Both the position numbers and the translations under genes were made by a program. From Oryzisolibacter propanilivorax (GTDB taxonomy: Bacteria; Pseudomonadota; Gammaproteobacteria; Burkholderiales; Burkholderiaceae_C), in NCBI RefSeq assembly GCF_900103645.1, contig NZ_FNHP01000006.1, forward strand, positions 234,077 through 298,076: a DNA stretch of 64,000 nt. The letters are read 5' to 3'. Of this stretch, positions 13,549 through 23,543 are shown piece after piece. How positions within the stretch are numbered: position 1 is the stretch's first letter; each line of letters opens with the position of its first letter. A model generated the notes under the pieces. The model worked only from the letters and a program-made list of their open reading frames with translations. It searched no databases and was not told the origin of the DNA.

Positions 13549-15450
13549 TCAGCGGACCGGGCGCTCGTTGCGACGCGGCGCGCCGTCGCCCCGCGGAGCG
13601 TACGGGCGGCCGGCGCCCTGCGGCTTGGCGAAGGCCGGCTTGGCCGGACGGGCGAAGTCGCCACGACCGAAGTCGCTGCGCGGGGCGTCGCCGAAGCCGC
13701 CCTTGCGGCCATAGCCGCCCTCGTCGCGGCGCGGGCCGTGGCCGTGCGGCGCGTGGCCACGGGCGCCACCGCCGAAGCCCTCGCGGGCCGGGCCACGCGC
13801 ACCGCGTGCGTCGAAGTCCTGGCGCGGTGCGCCGCGCTGGTCGTCGAAACGCGGATCGAAGCGCTGCTGCTCGCCGGCATGGCCGAAGCGGTTGCCAGCG
13901 CCATGGCCGCCGAAGCCGCCGCGGTCGCCGCGGCCGCCGAAGCGCTCGCCGCCGCGCCCGCGTGCACCGCCCGCTCCCCGGCCGTTGCCGCCGAAGTCGC
14001 CGCGCCCGCCCTGCGGGAAGCGCTGCGTCGGCTCCAGGCCGGCGATCACCTCGGGCTTGAACGGCTGGCGGCTGTAGCCTTCGATGTCGAAGATGCGTCG
14101 GCGGTCGCGGAACTCGGCGAACGTCACCGCCAGGCCCTGGCGGCCGGCGCGGCCGGTACGGCCGATGCGGTGCGTGTAGTCCTCGGCCTTCATCGGCAGG
14201 CCGTAGTTGAAGACGTGGGTGATGGTCGGCACGTCGATGCCGCGCGCGGCCACGTCGGTCGCCACCAGGATCTGCACCTGGCCGTTGCGCAGCGCCATCA
14301 GGCGGCGGTTGCGCAGGCCCTGGCTCAGCGCGCCGTGCAGCGCCACGGCAGAAAAGCCCGCCTGCTGCAGCTCGCCGGCCAGGCCGTCGCACTCGATCTG
14401 GGTGCTGGCGAAGACGATGGCTTGGTCGATGCCGGTGTCGCGCAGCCAGTGGTCCAGCAGCTTGCGCTTGTGCTCGGCGCTGTCGGCCCAGTACAGCATC
14501 TGCTTGATGTTGGCGTGCTTTTCCTGCGGCGTGTCGATCTGGATCTTCTTCACGCCGGCGCCGCCGTCGTGCATCACGCGCATGGCCAGCTGCTGGATGC
14601 GCGGCGCGAAGGTGGCGCTGAACATCATGGTCTGCTTGCGCGCGGCCGTGAGCTCGTTGATCTCGGCCAGGTCGTCGGAGAAGCCCAGATCGAGCATGCG
14701 GTCGGCCTCGTCCACCACCAGGAACTGCACCTGGTCGAGCTTGATCTGCATCGAGCGCTGCAGGTCCAGCAGGCGGCCGGGCGTGGCCACCACCAGGTTG
14801 GCGTTCTGCAGGCGGGCGATTTGCACCTGGTAGGGCATGCCGCCGACCACGTTGGCGATGCGCAGGCCCTTGCAATGCTTGACCAGCTCGATGGCGTCGT
14901 GCGCCACCTGCTGCGCCAGCTCGCGCGTCGGGCACAGCACCAGGGCGCCAGGGGTGGCGGCCTTGAAGTTGCGCGGGTGCGTGGGGTTCTTGCGCTTGGC
15001 GCGCTTCGGCCCGGCCTCGCCGCGCGCGGCGGCTTCGGCAGCGGCACGCTCGTACTCGGCGCGGGCCTCGGCCTCGGCCTCGGCCTGCTGCTGCAGCAAG
15101 GTGTGCAGCACCGGCAGCAGGAAGGCGGCGGTCTTGCCGCTGCCGGTCTGGCTGGAGACCATCAGGTCGATGGCGCGGCCGTCCTCGGTACCGGTGCCCA
15201 TGGCCAGGGGAATGGCCTGGTCCTGCACGGCGGTGGGCTGGGTATAGCCCAGGTCGTGCACGGCCTGGACGAGCTCGGGCGCCAGGCCCAGGCGCACGAA
15301 GCCTTCGGGCAGCGCGGCGACGGGAGCGGCTTCGGGAGTTTCAGTGGCTTGCACGGCCTCGGGCGCGACGACGGCAACGTCGGCGGCAGCGGACAGCAAG
15401 GAAGAATCGGCAGGCGCGGCGTGGCCCTGCACAGGCAGTTGGTCAGTCAT
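13549..15450 (-). CDS. DEAD-box RNA helicase with RGG-rich tail (RhlE-like)
   Basis: A 633-residue ATP-dependent RNA helicase. Motif I QTGSGKT is at 101-107, followed by PTRELAQQ, TPGRLLDL, motif II VDEAD near 240, SAT and motif VI HRIGRTGRAG. A charged insert (about 122-153, Glu/Ala then Lys-rich) lies between motifs I and Ia. From about 475 on the protein is a low-complexity Arg/Gly/Phe tail, likely to bind RNA and favour condensate formation. RhlE-type helicases act in ribosome assembly and RNA decay, often at low temperature. The 5' leader is about 190 nt long and the gene ends at a strong terminator. Confidence 0.92.
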   Translation of the reverse strand: MTDQLPVQGHAAPADSSLLSAAADVAVVAPEAVQATETPEAAPVAALPEGFVRLGLAPELVQAVHDLGYTQPTAVQDQAIPLAMGTGTEDGRAIDLMVSSQTGSGKTAAFLLPVLHTLLQQQAEAEAEARAEYERAAAEAAARGEAGPKRAKRKNPTHPRNFKAATPGALVLCPTRELAQQVAHDAIELVKHCKGLRIANVVGGMPYQVQIARLQNANLVVATPGRLLDLQRSMQIKLDQVQFLVVDEADRMLDLGFSDDLAEINELTAARKQTMMFSATFAPRIQQLAMRVMHDGGAGVKKIQIDTPQEKHANIKQMLYWADSAEHKRKLLDHWLRDTGIDQAIVFASTQIECDGLAGELQQAGFSAVALHGALSQGLRNRRLMALRNGQVQILVATDVAARGIDVPTITHVFNYGLPMKAEDYTHRIGRTGRAGRQGLAVTFAEFRDRRRIFDIEGYSRQPFKPEVIAGLEPTQRFPQGGRGDFGGNGRGAGGARGRGGERFGGRGDRGGFGGHGAGNRFGHAGEQQRFDPRFDDQRGAPRQDFDARGARGPAREGFGGGARGHAPHGHGPRRDEGGYGRKGGFGDAPRSDFGRGDFARPAKPAFAKPQGAGRPYAPRGDGAPRRNERPVR

Positions 15451-15642
15451 GGATTTTCAGCGGACAACGAGCGCCGCAGGCGCTACCTGCGGGGGTCTCG
15501 TCGATGGTTACAAGACATCAACCATCAAACGAAACCGGGGCCGTAGCGGACGGCCCGGGTGGGCATTCAGTTTGCAAGGAGCGCCGCGCTGCCGAGAGAT
15601 GGAGCGGGTGGCGTGCAAGCCCGTGAGTGAAGGGAGATGCGC

Positions 15643-15679
15643 AAAAAAAGCTGCACCACCCATCTCGGAGCGGTGCAGC
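15643..15679 (-). terminator. Terminator of livK
   Basis: Stem GCTGCACC/GGTGCAGC (15650-15657 with 15672-15679) followed by T7 on the minus strand, 58 bp past the livK stop. Confidence 0.85.
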
Positions 15680-15736
15680 CGCGCATTATCGCACGGACCG
15701 GGTTTTCCCGCATGCCGTGCGTGGGTACTGCGTGCC

Positions 15737-16870
15737 TCAGTAGCTGGCCAGCGGCTTGGCCTTGCCGCCCTCGAACGTCATGACCACCACCGGCGCCTTC
15801 ACGCGGTTGCCCTTGTCGTCATAGGCGTATTCGCCCATCACGCCCTTGTAGGGGTGCTGGTGCAGCCACGCGCCGACCTTGTTCGGGTCGGTGCTGCCGG
15901 CCTTTTCCATGGCCTGGCCGAGGTTCATGACCTGGTCGTAGTAGAACGGGCCGTACACGTCGGGCGCCTGACCGTAGCGCTGCTTGAACTTGTCCTGGAA
16001 GGTCTTGGCGCCGGCGTCGCCATCCACCAGCATGCCGGCGTAGGCGCAATACACGGCGCCGTCCACCGCGTCGCCGCCCAGCTTGGGCATCTCCGGGCTG
16101 CACAGGGTGTCGCCGCCCAGCAGCTTGGCATTGATGCCCAGCTGCTTGATCTGGCGCGCCATCGGCGCGGCCTGCGGCGCGTAGCCGCCGTAGAAGATGG
16201 CGTCGGGCTGCTTGGCCTTGATGTTGGTGAGGATGGCCATGAAATCGGTGGCCTTGTCGGTGGTGAACTCGCGCCCGACCACAGCCAGCCCCAGCTTTTG
16301 CGCCTCGCGCGCGAACTCGTCGGCCAGGCCCTGGCCGAAGGCGGTGCGGTCGTCGATCACGGCCACTTTCTTGGCCTTCAGATCCTTGGCGGCATAAGTG
16401 GCCATGTTGGCGCCGGCCTGCACGTCGCTGGCGACGATGCGGAACAGGTTCTTGTAGCCGGCCTGGGTGATCTTCGGGTTGGTGCCGACGGTGGACACCA
16501 GCGTGCCGCCGTTGTCGTACACGCGCGAGGCGGGGATCGTCACGCCCGAGCAGTACGGGCCCATGACGTAGCGCACGCCGGTGTCGACGAACTTCTGCGC
16601 TACCGCCACGCCCGTCTTGGCGTCGCACTGGTCGTCCTCGGACACCACCTCGAACTTCAGCGTCTTGCCGCCAACCTTGATCTTGCGCGCGTTCAGTTCC
16701 TCGACCGCCAGGCGCACGCCGTTGTCGTTGTCGCGCCCGGCGAAGGTGTTGGGGCCGGACAGCGGGCCGCTGTGGCCGATCTTGACGACCTGCTCCTGCG
16801 CAAGGGCGGTGCCGGCGCAGGCCAGCAGCACAGCGCTGGCCAGGGTGGTGCGGTAGAGGAAATGTGGCAT
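15737..16870 (-). CDS. livK: Branched-chain amino acid ABC transporter, periplasmic binding protein
   Basis: A 377-residue type I periplasmic binding protein. Signal peptide 1-24 (ALAQ/EQ), then KIGHSGPLSGPNTFAGRDN at the LivK/LivJ N-terminus, the paired Cys segment EDDQCDAKTG and the ligand-binding MGPYCSGVTIPASRVY region. It would deliver leucine, isoleucine, valine or related compounds to a LivHMGF transporter. The only such transporter in the window lies 11 kb away (28148-31755) and lacks its own binding protein, so this may be its partner. A separate transcript with its own terminator. Confidence 0.92.
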   Translation of the reverse strand: MPHFLYRTTLASAVLLACAGTALAQEQVVKIGHSGPLSGPNTFAGRDNDNGVRLAVEELNARKIKVGGKTLKFEVVSEDDQCDAKTGVAVAQKFVDTGVRYVMGPYCSGVTIPASRVYDNGGTLVSTVGTNPKITQAGYKNLFRIVASDVQAGANMATYAAKDLKAKKVAVIDDRTAFGQGLADEFAREAQKLGLAVVGREFTTDKATDFMAILTNIKAKQPDAIFYGGYAPQAAPMARQIKQLGINAKLLGGDTLCSPEMPKLGGDAVDGAVYCAYAGMLVDGDAGAKTFQDKFKQRYGQAPDVYGPFYYDQVMNLGQAMEKAGSTDPNKVGAWLHQHPYKGVMGEYAYDDKGNRVKAPVVVMTFEGGKAKPLASY

Positions 16871-16958
16871 GCGAAAGTCTCCGTTATGGATGCCGGGCAG
16901 GCATGGGCCGGTAGGCCCGCCTGCGCGGCGCTGCCGCCCGGATGTGGGCGGCCGGGCG

Positions 16959-17564
16959 TCATTCTGCAGCAGCAGGCGGGAGCGCCAGGAAATGCGTGCG
17001 GTAGTGCGCCAGCTCGTCGATGGACTCGTACACGTCGGCCAGCGCCGTGTGCTTCTGCGCCTTCTTGAAGCTGCTGTAGGCCTCGGGCTTCCAGCGCTTG
17101 GCCAGCTCCTTCAGAGTGCTCACGTCCAGGTTGCGGTAGTGGAAGAACGCCTCCAGCTTGGGCATGTAGCGCACCAGGAAGCGCCGGTCCTGGCTGATAC
17201 TGTTGCCGCACATCAGCGCCTTGCCCTTGGGCACGTAGCGCTTCAGGAAGGCGATCAGCTCGGCCTCGGCCTGGGCTTCGGTCACGCTGGAGGCGCGCAC
17301 CTTCTCGATCAGGCCGCTGCGGCCGTGCGTGCCCTTGTTCCACGCATCCATGCCGTTCAGCACGTCGTCGCTCTGGTGGATCACGAACACCGGGCCCTCG
17401 ATGCGCGGCGCGAGCTCGGGGCCGGTGACGACCACGGCGATCTCCAGCAGGCGCTCCTTGTCGGGGTCCAGGCCGGACATTTCGCAGTCCAGCCAGACCA
17501 GGTTCAGGTCGGATTTGGCGAGGGTGGGGGCAGGCGTCGGGGTGGCGGTGGCGGTATCAGGCAT
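16959..17564 (-). CDS. orn: Oligoribonuclease
   Basis: A 201-residue 3'-5' exonuclease of the DEDDh family that degrades RNA dinucleotides and pGpG, the product of c-di-GMP breakdown. The catalytic motifs are visible: [12 protein letters not shown] (exo I, D and E), then [11 protein letters not shown] (exo II) and the H-x-A-x-x-D of [11 protein letters not shown] (exo III). The N-terminus has an extra Thr/Pro-rich stretch of about 15 residues compared with E. coli (181 residues). The start at 17564 is chosen; an ATG at 17588 is possible. Given the c-di-GMP enzymes elsewhere in the window, Orn would complete signal turnover. Confidence 0.94.
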   Translation of the reverse strand: MPDTATATPTPAPTLAKSDLNLVWLDCEMSGLDPDKERLLEIAVVVTGPELAPRIEGPVFVIHQSDDVLNGMDAWNKGTHGRSGLIEKVRASSVTEAQAEAELIAFLKRYVPKGKALMCGNSISQDRRFLVRYMPKLEAFFHYRNLDVSTLKELAKRWKPEAYSSFKKAQKHTALADVYESIDELAHYRTHFLALPPAAAE

Positions 17565-17632
17565 CCGGGCGATTTTCGCCGATGCCATGCCGCCCTGCCG
17601 GCCATTGGCTGCGCCTCTAAACTTGCACGGCC

Positions 17633-18946
17633 ATGCCGTCCCTGCTCTCGCCCTCGCTGCTCCTGACCTACGCCTTCGCCGCCGCGCTCGTGCTTGGGCT
17701 GGTGCTGAAGATGTGGCTGGCCTCGCGCCAGATCCGCCATGTGGCGCGCCACCGCGGCGCGGTGCCGCCGGCCTTTGCCGCGCGCATCCCGCTGGCCGCG
17801 CATCAGAAGGCCGCCGACTACACGCTCGCCCGCGCGCGCTTCGGCCTGCTGCAGCTGGCCTTTGCCAGCGCCGTGCTGCTGGGCTGGACGCTGCTGGGCG
17901 GGCTGGATGCACTGAACCAGGCGCTGCTGGCCTGGCTGGGAGGCGGCATGTGGCAGCAGCTGGCGCTGCTGGCGGCGTTCGCGCTGTTCAATGGCCTGCT
18001 GGAGCTGCCCGCGCAGCTGTACCAGACCTTCGTGCTGGAGCAGCGCTTCGGCTTCAACCAGATGACGTGGCGCCTGTGGCTGGCCGACCTGGGGCGCTCC
18101 ACCCTGGTGGGCGCGCTGATCGGCCTGCCGCTGGCGGCGCTGGTGCTGTGGCTGATGCACGCCACCGGCCCGCTGTGGTGGCTGTGGGCCTGGGGCACGT
18201 GGACCACGTTCAACCTGCTGCTGATGGTGGTCTACCCGCTGTGGATCGCGCCGCTGTTCAACCGCTTCCAGCCGCTCCAGGACGAGGCCTTGCGCGCGCG
18301 CGTGGCGGCGCTGATGCAGCGCTGCGGCTTCACCGCGCGCGGCCTGTACGTCATGGACGGCAGTCGGCGCAGTGCGCACGCCAACGCCTACTTCACGGGC
18401 TTCGGCGCTGCCAAGCGGGTGGTGTTCTACGACACCCTGCTCAAGCAGCTGACGGGCGATGAGGTCGAGGCGGTGCTGGCGCACGAACTGGGGCACTTCC
18501 ACCACCGGCACATCACGCGGCGCATGGCGGGCCTGTTCGCACTTAGTCTGGCCGGCTTCGCGCTGCTGGGCTGGCTGTCCACGCGCGGCTGGTTCTACAC
18601 CGGCCTGGGCGTGGTGCCGAACTTGAATCTGGACGGCTCGGCGCCGAACGATGCGCTGGCGCTGCTGCTGTTCCTGCTGGCCGCGCCGGTGTTTTCCGTG
18701 TTCGTCACGCCGCTGATGGCGCGCCTGTCGCGCCGGCACGAGTTCCAGGCCGACGCCTATGCCTGCACGCAGGCCGATGGCGGCCAGTTGGCCTCGGCGC
18801 TGCTCAAGCTGTACGAGGACAACGCCTCCACCTTGACGCCGGACCCGGTGTACGCGCGCTTTTATTACTCCCACCCCCCGGCGACCGAGCGACTGGCACG
18901 CTTGCCCGCCGCTCCCGTCCCCATTGCCACCCCTGCCCTGTCATGA
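17633..18946 (+). CDS. M48 family membrane metalloprotease (Ste24/CAAX-type)
   Basis: A 437-residue integral membrane protease. The zinc site HELGH is at 284-288, with the third ligand Glu in the EFQADAYA segment near 370. About six to seven hydrophobic segments surround it, and the N-terminal region with [13 protein letters not shown] is typical of Ste24-like M48 proteases, larger than HtpX. The bacterial substrates are not well known; membrane protein quality control is likely. The stop overlaps the next start (ATGA), so it is coupled to the pterin dehydratase and rsgA. Confidence 0.92.
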   Translation: MPSLLSPSLLLTYAFAAALVLGLVLKMWLASRQIRHVARHRGAVPPAFAARIPLAAHQKAADYTLARARFGLLQLAFASAVLLGWTLLGGLDALNQALLAWLGGGMWQQLALLAAFALFNGLLELPAQLYQTFVLEQRFGFNQMTWRLWLADLGRSTLVGALIGLPLAALVLWLMHATGPLWWLWAWGTWTTFNLLLMVVYPLWIAPLFNRFQPLQDEALRARVAALMQRCGFTARGLYVMDGSRRSAHANAYFTGFGAAKRVVFYDTLLKQLTGDEVEAVLAHELGHFHHRHITRRMAGLFALSLAGFALLGWLSTRGWFYTGLGVVPNLNLDGSAPNDALALLLFLLAAPVFSVFVTPLMARLSRRHEFQADAYACTQADGGQLASALLKLYEDNASTLTPDPVYARFYYSHPPATERLARLPAAPVPIATPALS

Positions 18947-19305
18947 TCGCTGCCACCCCTTCCATGTTTCCGAAGCAAGACTGGTCGGCCACGCGCCGGC
19001 ACGCATTGACCGCGACGCAGGTCGTCGGCCAGCTGGCGCAACTGCCCGGCTGGCGCCTGTCGGGCGACGGCGCCGACGTCGCCATCGAGAAAACCTTCAC
19101 GTTCGCCAATTACCACGAGACCATGGCCTTCGTGAACGCGGTGGCCTTCATCGCCCACGCGCAGGACCACCACCCCGACCTGTCGGTGCACTACGGCCGC
19201 TGCACGGTGCGGCTGAACACGCACGACGTGGGCGGCATCTCCGCCACCGACATCGACTGCGCCGCGCGCATCGACGCGCTGCTGGCGCCGGGCGCGCCTG
19301 CATGA
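18943..19305 (+). CDS. phhB: Pterin-4a-carbinolamine dehydratase
   Basis: A 120-residue protein of the PCD/DCoH family that dehydrates 4a-hydroxytetrahydrobiopterin and recycles the pterin cofactor of aromatic amino acid hydroxylases. The family core is clear: FTFANYHETMAFVNAVAF, AHAQDHHPDLSVHYG with the catalytic His pair, and VRLNTHDVGGIS. It overlaps both neighbours by four bases (M48 protease upstream, rsgA downstream). No phenylalanine hydroxylase gene is in the window. The true start may be the second Met (MFPKQDW), seven codons in. Confidence 0.93.
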   Translation: MIAATPSMFPKQDWSATRRHALTATQVVGQLAQLPGWRLSGDGADVAIEKTFTFANYHETMAFVNAVAFIAHAQDHHPDLSVHYGRCTVRLNTHDVGGISATDIDCAARIDALLAPGAPA

Positions 19306-20252
19306 ACGCCGAGCACGAGGGCCTGGTGGTAGCCAGCCACGGCCGCCACTGCGTGGTCGAGACCGCGGATGGCGAGCGCCGCATCTGCCACCCGCGCGGC
19401 AAGAAAAGCCAGGCGGTGGTCGGCGACCGCGTGCGCTGGCGCGCCGCCGCGCCAGGACAGGGCGACGAGGGCACGATCGAGCAGGTGCTGGCGCGGCGCA
19501 ACCTGTTCTACCGCCAGGACGAGGTGCGCACCAAGTCGTTCGCCGCCAACCTGGACCAGGTGCTGGTGCTGATCGCCGCCGAGCCGGTGTTCTCGGAAAG
19601 CCAGCTGGTGCGCGCGCTGATCGCCTGCGAGGCGGCGCACATCCCGGCGCTGATCGCGCTGAACAAGAGCGACCTGGTCGAGCCCTTCGCGCGCGCCTGG
19701 GAGCGGCTGTGGCCCTACCGGCACATGGGCGGCGACGGCCAGGCGGCGCACCACTACGGCGTGCTGCCGCTGTCGCTGACGCAGTCCGGCGACGTGGACC
19801 GCGAGGCGCTGCTGCCGCTGCTGCAGGGCAAGACGACGCTGGTGCTGGGTCCCTCGGGCGCGGGCAAGAGCACGTTGGTCAACCTGCTGGTGCCGCAGGC
19901 GAAGGCGCAGACGGGCGAGATCTCGCAGGCGCTGAACTCGGGCCGGCACACCACCACCAGCACCCAGCTGTACTGGATCGACGACGAACGGCGCACGGCG
20001 CTGATCGACTCGCCGGGCTTCCAGGAATTCGGTCTGCGCCACTTGGTGCCGAGCGACCTGGCGCGCTGCATGCCGGACATCGCCGCACACGCCGGCGAGT
20101 GCCGCTTCTACAACTGCACCCACCTGCACGAGCCGGGCTGCGCGGTGCTGGCGCACGTCGGCAGCGATGCGCGCACGCCCGGCGCCATCAGCGCGCAGCG
20201 CCACCGTATCTACGGCGAGCTGTTCGACGAGCTCAGCCAGAGCCGCTACTGA
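19302..20252 (+). CDS. rsgA: Ribosome small subunit-dependent GTPase A
   Basis: A 316-residue circularly permuted GTPase that helps the late maturation of the 30S subunit. An N-terminal OB-fold (about 1-70) is followed by the GTPase motifs in permuted order: NKSD (121-124), P-loop GPSGAGKST (183-191) and DSPG (236-239). A C-terminal zinc knuckle has C267, C272, H274 and C280. All key residues are present. The ATG at 19302 overlaps the upstream stop. Last gene of a three-gene unit; followed by a repeat copy and a convergent gene. Confidence 0.95.
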   Translation: MNAEHEGLVVASHGRHCVVETADGERRICHPRGKKSQAVVGDRVRWRAAAPGQGDEGTIEQVLARRNLFYRQDEVRTKSFAANLDQVLVLIAAEPVFSESQLVRALIACEAAHIPALIALNKSDLVEPFARAWERLWPYRHMGGDGQAAHHYGVLPLSLTQSGDVDREALLPLLQGKTTLVLGPSGAGKSTLVNLLVPQAKAQTGEISQALNSGRHTTTSTQLYWIDDERRTALIDSPGFQEFGLRHLVPSDLARCMPDIAAHAGECRFYNCTHLHEPGCAVLAHVGSDARTPGAISAQRHRIYGELFDELSQSRY

Positions 20253-20268
20253 ACGCCAGCCTGCAGCG

Positions 20269-20336
20269 TTTTCAAGCCAAATCGGGCGATTGTCCTGACC
20301 AACAAAGGGCCTGCAGCTATTGAAAACATAGCAAAA
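20269..20336 (+). repeat. Dispersed double-hairpin repeat, copy D
   Basis: Contains CAAAGGGCCTGCAGCTAT and ACATAGCAAAA, with a divergent left half (CCAAATCGGGCGATTGTCC). Lies between the convergent rsgA and CobD-like genes. Confidence 0.75.
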
Positions 20337-20340
20337 GCCC

Positions 20341-21330
20341 TCAGCCCAGCAACCGCGCCAGGGTCAGCAGCGCCAGCAGCAGCAGCCATACCACCACCGA
20401 GCGCCAGACCAGTCCGACCACGCTGCGCAGGTGGCCCACCTCGGGCTCGCGCCCCGGCGTGGTGCCACTGTCGCCCAGCGCCGCGCCGGCCTCGAAGCCG
20501 GGGCTGACCAGGCCATCGCCTCCGGCCGCGCTGCGCAACGCCTCGCCACCCAGGCGCACGTTCAGCGCGCCGGCGGTGGCCGCCAGGATCACGCCGTCGT
20601 TGTCGTTCGGAAAGCGCTGCGCGTGGAAGCGCCAGCCCTCGATGGCCTCCTCGAAGCTGCCGACCACCGCGAAGCACAGCGCCGTCAGGCGCGCCGGCAG
20701 CCAGTCGATCACTGTCCAGGCCTGCGCGGCCACCGCCTGCAGCGCGGCACTGGCCGGGTGCGCGGTGGCGGTGCGCGGCGCCCAGTAGCGTGCGACGAAC
20801 TCGGCCAGCCGGTACAGCACCGCCCCGGCCGGGCCCAGCCCCAGCGCGGCGCCGACCGAGTACCAGGCCAGCACGCCGAAGACGTGCCGGTGCGCGGCGA
20901 TCACCGAATACTCGATGACGTGGCGCACCACCTCGCTGCGCGGCAGCTCGCTGGCGTCCACTTGCCGCCACTGCGCCAGGCGCGCGCGCGCCGCGGCCGC
21001 GTCGCCGTCCTCCAGCGCATCGCGGATGCCGGTGAAGTGGTGGCTGAACTGGCGAAAGCCCAGGGTGACGTAGAGCACCGCCACGCTCCACACCAACGCC
21101 AGGGGCCAGCCGATGAAGTAGGTCAGTGCTGCGTGCACCGCCAGCACCAGCACCGCCGGCAGCAGCACGCCCAGGCACCAGGCCAACCAGGCATGCGCGG
21201 GCGTGCCGGCGTCGAAGCTGCGGTTGACAGACAGCGCCCAGGCACGCAGCCCGGCGTGGATCGGGTTGCTGCGCGCCAGCGGCCGCGCCTGCTCAATCAG
21301 GAGGGCCAACAGGATGGCGAAGAAGCTCAT
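20341..21330 (-). CDS. CobD/CbiB-like (AmpE-related) membrane protein
   Basis: A 329-residue integral membrane protein starting MSFFAILLALLIEQARPL, with hydrophobic segments near 50-90, 135-155, 190-210 and at the C-terminus. The fold resembles CobD/CbiB, which attaches aminopropanol to cobyric acid, and AmpE. No other cobalamin gene is in the window, and proteins of this length in Comamonadaceae are annotated as CobD/CbiB family without proven function. An ATG four codons upstream (21342) is an alternative start. It converges on rsgA. Confidence 0.65.
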   Translation of the reverse strand: MSFFAILLALLIEQARPLARSNPIHAGLRAWALSVNRSFDAGTPAHAWLAWCLGVLLPAVLVLAVHAALTYFIGWPLALVWSVAVLYVTLGFRQFSHHFTGIRDALEDGDAAAARARLAQWRQVDASELPRSEVVRHVIEYSVIAAHRHVFGVLAWYSVGAALGLGPAGAVLYRLAEFVARYWAPRTATAHPASAALQAVAAQAWTVIDWLPARLTALCFAVVGSFEEAIEGWRFHAQRFPNDNDGVILAATAGALNVRLGGEALRSAAGGDGLVSPGFEAGAALGDSGTTPGREPEVGHLRSVVGLVWRSVVVWLLLLALLTLARLLG

Positions 21331-21386
21331 GCGGCCGATCATAGCGGTGCGACTTTTGGGCCGGCGCCGCCCGGCCCTACTCGCGT

Positions 21387-22076
21387 TCAGGCGCGCAGAA
21401 AGCGGTACAGGTTGCGCAGCATGCCGGCGGTGGCGCCCCAGATGAAGCGCGTGGTGGCGCCCTCCTGCCAGGGCATGGCGAACCATTCGCGCTGCTGGTC
21501 GCCCCAGCGCAGCAGGTGGCGCTGGTGGTGCGCCGGATCGAGCAAATAGTCCAACGGCACCTCGAACACGTCGGCCACCTCGTGCGGATTCGGCGTGAGC
21601 GGCGCGTCCGGGCGCACCAGCCCGACCACCGGGGTGATGACGAAAGCGGTGCCGGTCACGTAGGTCGGCAGCGGGCCGAGCACCTCGACCGCGCCAGGGT
21701 CCAGGCCGACCTCCTCGTGCGCCTCGCGCAGCGCGGTGGCGATGGCGTCGCGGTCCTCGGGATCGGTGCGCCCACCGGGAAACGCCACCTGGCCGGAATG
21801 CGTGGACAGGTGCGCCGTGCGCTCGGTCAGCAGCACTGTCGGGCGCGCGTGCAGCACGATGGGCACCAGCACTGCCGCCCGCGCCGGTGTGCGGCCGGTA
21901 ACGAACTGCGGCTCGCGCCGGATCTCGGGCGTCCAGGGCGGCGGTGCGGCGAAGCGCCGGCGCAGCGCCTCGGGCTGCTGGGCGGCAGGCGGCACCGGCG
22001 GCAGGTGCGCGTCCACGCCGACGACGGGCACGGTGCGTGGGTCGAACGCGGGCAGGCTGGGGGGCAGCGGCGGCAT
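21387..22076 (-). CDS. Nudix hydrolase, CoA pyrophosphatase type (NudL-like)
   Basis: A 229-residue Nudix protein. The NudL signature LTERTAHLSTHSGQVAFPGG leads into the Nudix box, ending REAHEEVGL with the metal-binding glutamates. The family splits coenzyme A into 3',5'-ADP and 4'-phosphopantetheine and other nucleotides. The N-terminal 50 residues are Pro-rich and variable. The gene starts about 40 bp downstream of the rplS terminator, so read-through is possible but a separate transcript is likely. Confidence 0.88.
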   Translation of the reverse strand: MPPLPPSLPAFDPRTVPVVGVDAHLPPVPPAAQQPEALRRRFAAPPPWTPEIRREPQFVTGRTPARAAVLVPIVLHARPTVLLTERTAHLSTHSGQVAFPGGRTDPEDRDAIATALREAHEEVGLDPGAVEVLGPLPTYVTGTAFVITPVVGLVRPDAPLTPNPHEVADVFEVPLDYLLDPAHHQRHLLRWGDQQREWFAMPWQEGATTRFIWGATAGMLRNLYRFLRA

Positions 22077-22117
22077 CGAAGGAGAAGAAAACGGTCAGGG
22101 CGCCGGCAGCGGGCGCA

Positions 22118-22159
22118 CAAAAAGAAAAACCGCCACAGGCCGGGGCACTGTAGCGGTTT
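22118..22159 (-). terminator. Terminator of the rpsP-rimM-trmD-rplS operon
   Basis: Stem AAACCGC/GCGGTTT (22127-22133 with 22153-22159) enclosing a GC-rich loop that can extend it, followed on the minus strand by a T-rich run. Confidence 0.7.
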
Positions 22160-22197
22160 CGTTCCAGCGGCGCTGCGCGCCGCCAGAGACTGCTGCT

Positions 22198-22584
<387 letters not shown>

Positions 22585-22745
22585 GGTTGCACTCGCATCG
22601 ATCATGTCCGCGCCATGATTGGCATGCGGCGCCCCGATTGGCGCCTGTGGGCTGTGCGGCTCGAAAGCGTGGTGCGCAGCGGCCGGATAGAGGATCGAAA
22701 AGCCCGCCATTATAGCCCGGCGGCGCAAAATGCCTGCAAGGGCGC

Positions 22746-23522
22746 TCAGCCGGCCCCGCCCGCAAGCGGCAGCTGCGCCAGGAACGCCTCGTCGGCGCGG
22801 CCGAGCGCGCCCTGCGCGCGCGCCTGGGCCAGCAGGTCAGGGCGGTGGCGCGCGGTGATCGCCAGGCGCTGCTCGCGCCGCCAGCGCTCGATCTGCGCGT
22901 GGTGGCCGGACAGCAGCGCAGGCGGTGCGGCCTCGCCCTGCCACACCTCGGGGCGGGTGTAGTGCGGGCAGTCCAGCAGACCGTCCAGCGCCGGGTTGAA
23001 GCTGTCGAGCTGGTGGCTGCCGGCGTCGTGCAGCACGCCGGGCTGCAGCCGCGCCACGGCGTCCAGCAGCGCCATGGCAGCGATCTCGCCGCCCGACAGC
23101 ACGAAGTCGCCCAGGCTGATCTGCACGTCCACGTGCCGGTCGATGAAGCGCTGGTCCACGCCCTCGTAACGGCCGCACAGCAGGATGGCGCCGGTGCTGC
23201 CGGCCCAGGCCTGCACGCCCGCGTGATCGAGCCGCTGGCCGATGGGCGAGAACAGCACCAGTGGCGCCTGCCCCTCGGGGCCCTCAGAGCGCGCCGCGCG
23301 GATGGCCGCCAGGCAGCGCGCCAGCGGCTCGGCCAGCATGACCATGCCGGGCCCGCCGCCGAACGGCCGATCGTCCACGCGGCGGTAGTTGCCCTCGGCG
23401 TGGTCGCGCGGGTTCCACAGCCGCACCTCGACCTGGCCCGAGGCGTAGGCACGCCGCGTCACGCCGCTGGCCAGCAGCGGCGCGAACAGCTCCGGGAACA
23501 GGGTGATGATGTCGAAGCGCAT
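22746..23522 (-). CDS. trmD: tRNA (guanine-N1-)-methyltransferase
   Basis: A 258-residue SPOUT methyltransferase that makes m1G37 in tRNAs and prevents +1 frameshifting. It starts [13 protein letters not shown]; the trefoil-knot SAM site is in [13 protein letters not shown] and [11 protein letters not shown], and the tRNA-binding domain follows with [10 protein letters not shown]. All expected motifs are present and length is normal. 21 bp downstream of rimM on the same strand. Confidence 0.97.
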   Translation of the reverse strand: MRFDIITLFPELFAPLLASGVTRRAYASGQVEVRLWNPRDHAEGNYRRVDDRPFGGGPGMVMLAEPLARCLAAIRAARSEGPEGQAPLVLFSPIGQRLDHAGVQAWAGSTGAILLCGRYEGVDQRFIDRHVDVQISLGDFVLSGGEIAAMALLDAVARLQPGVLHDAGSHQLDSFNPALDGLLDCPHYTRPEVWQGEAAPPALLSGHHAQIERWRREQRLAITARHRPDLLAQARAQGALGRADEAFLAQLPLAGGAG

Positions 23523-23543
23523 GCGCGGTCGCGGCCCGAAGGC

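Noticed and set aside
11815..15546. 1243-codon open frame on the plus strand
   Set aside because: Antisense to the diguanylate cyclase and the helicase, with no recognisable domain and biased composition.
15451..15642. Riboswitch or known cold-shock leader before the helicase
   Set aside because: The leader is long, but I could not recognise a known RNA family; the hairpin nearest to it (15650-15679) is the livK terminator.
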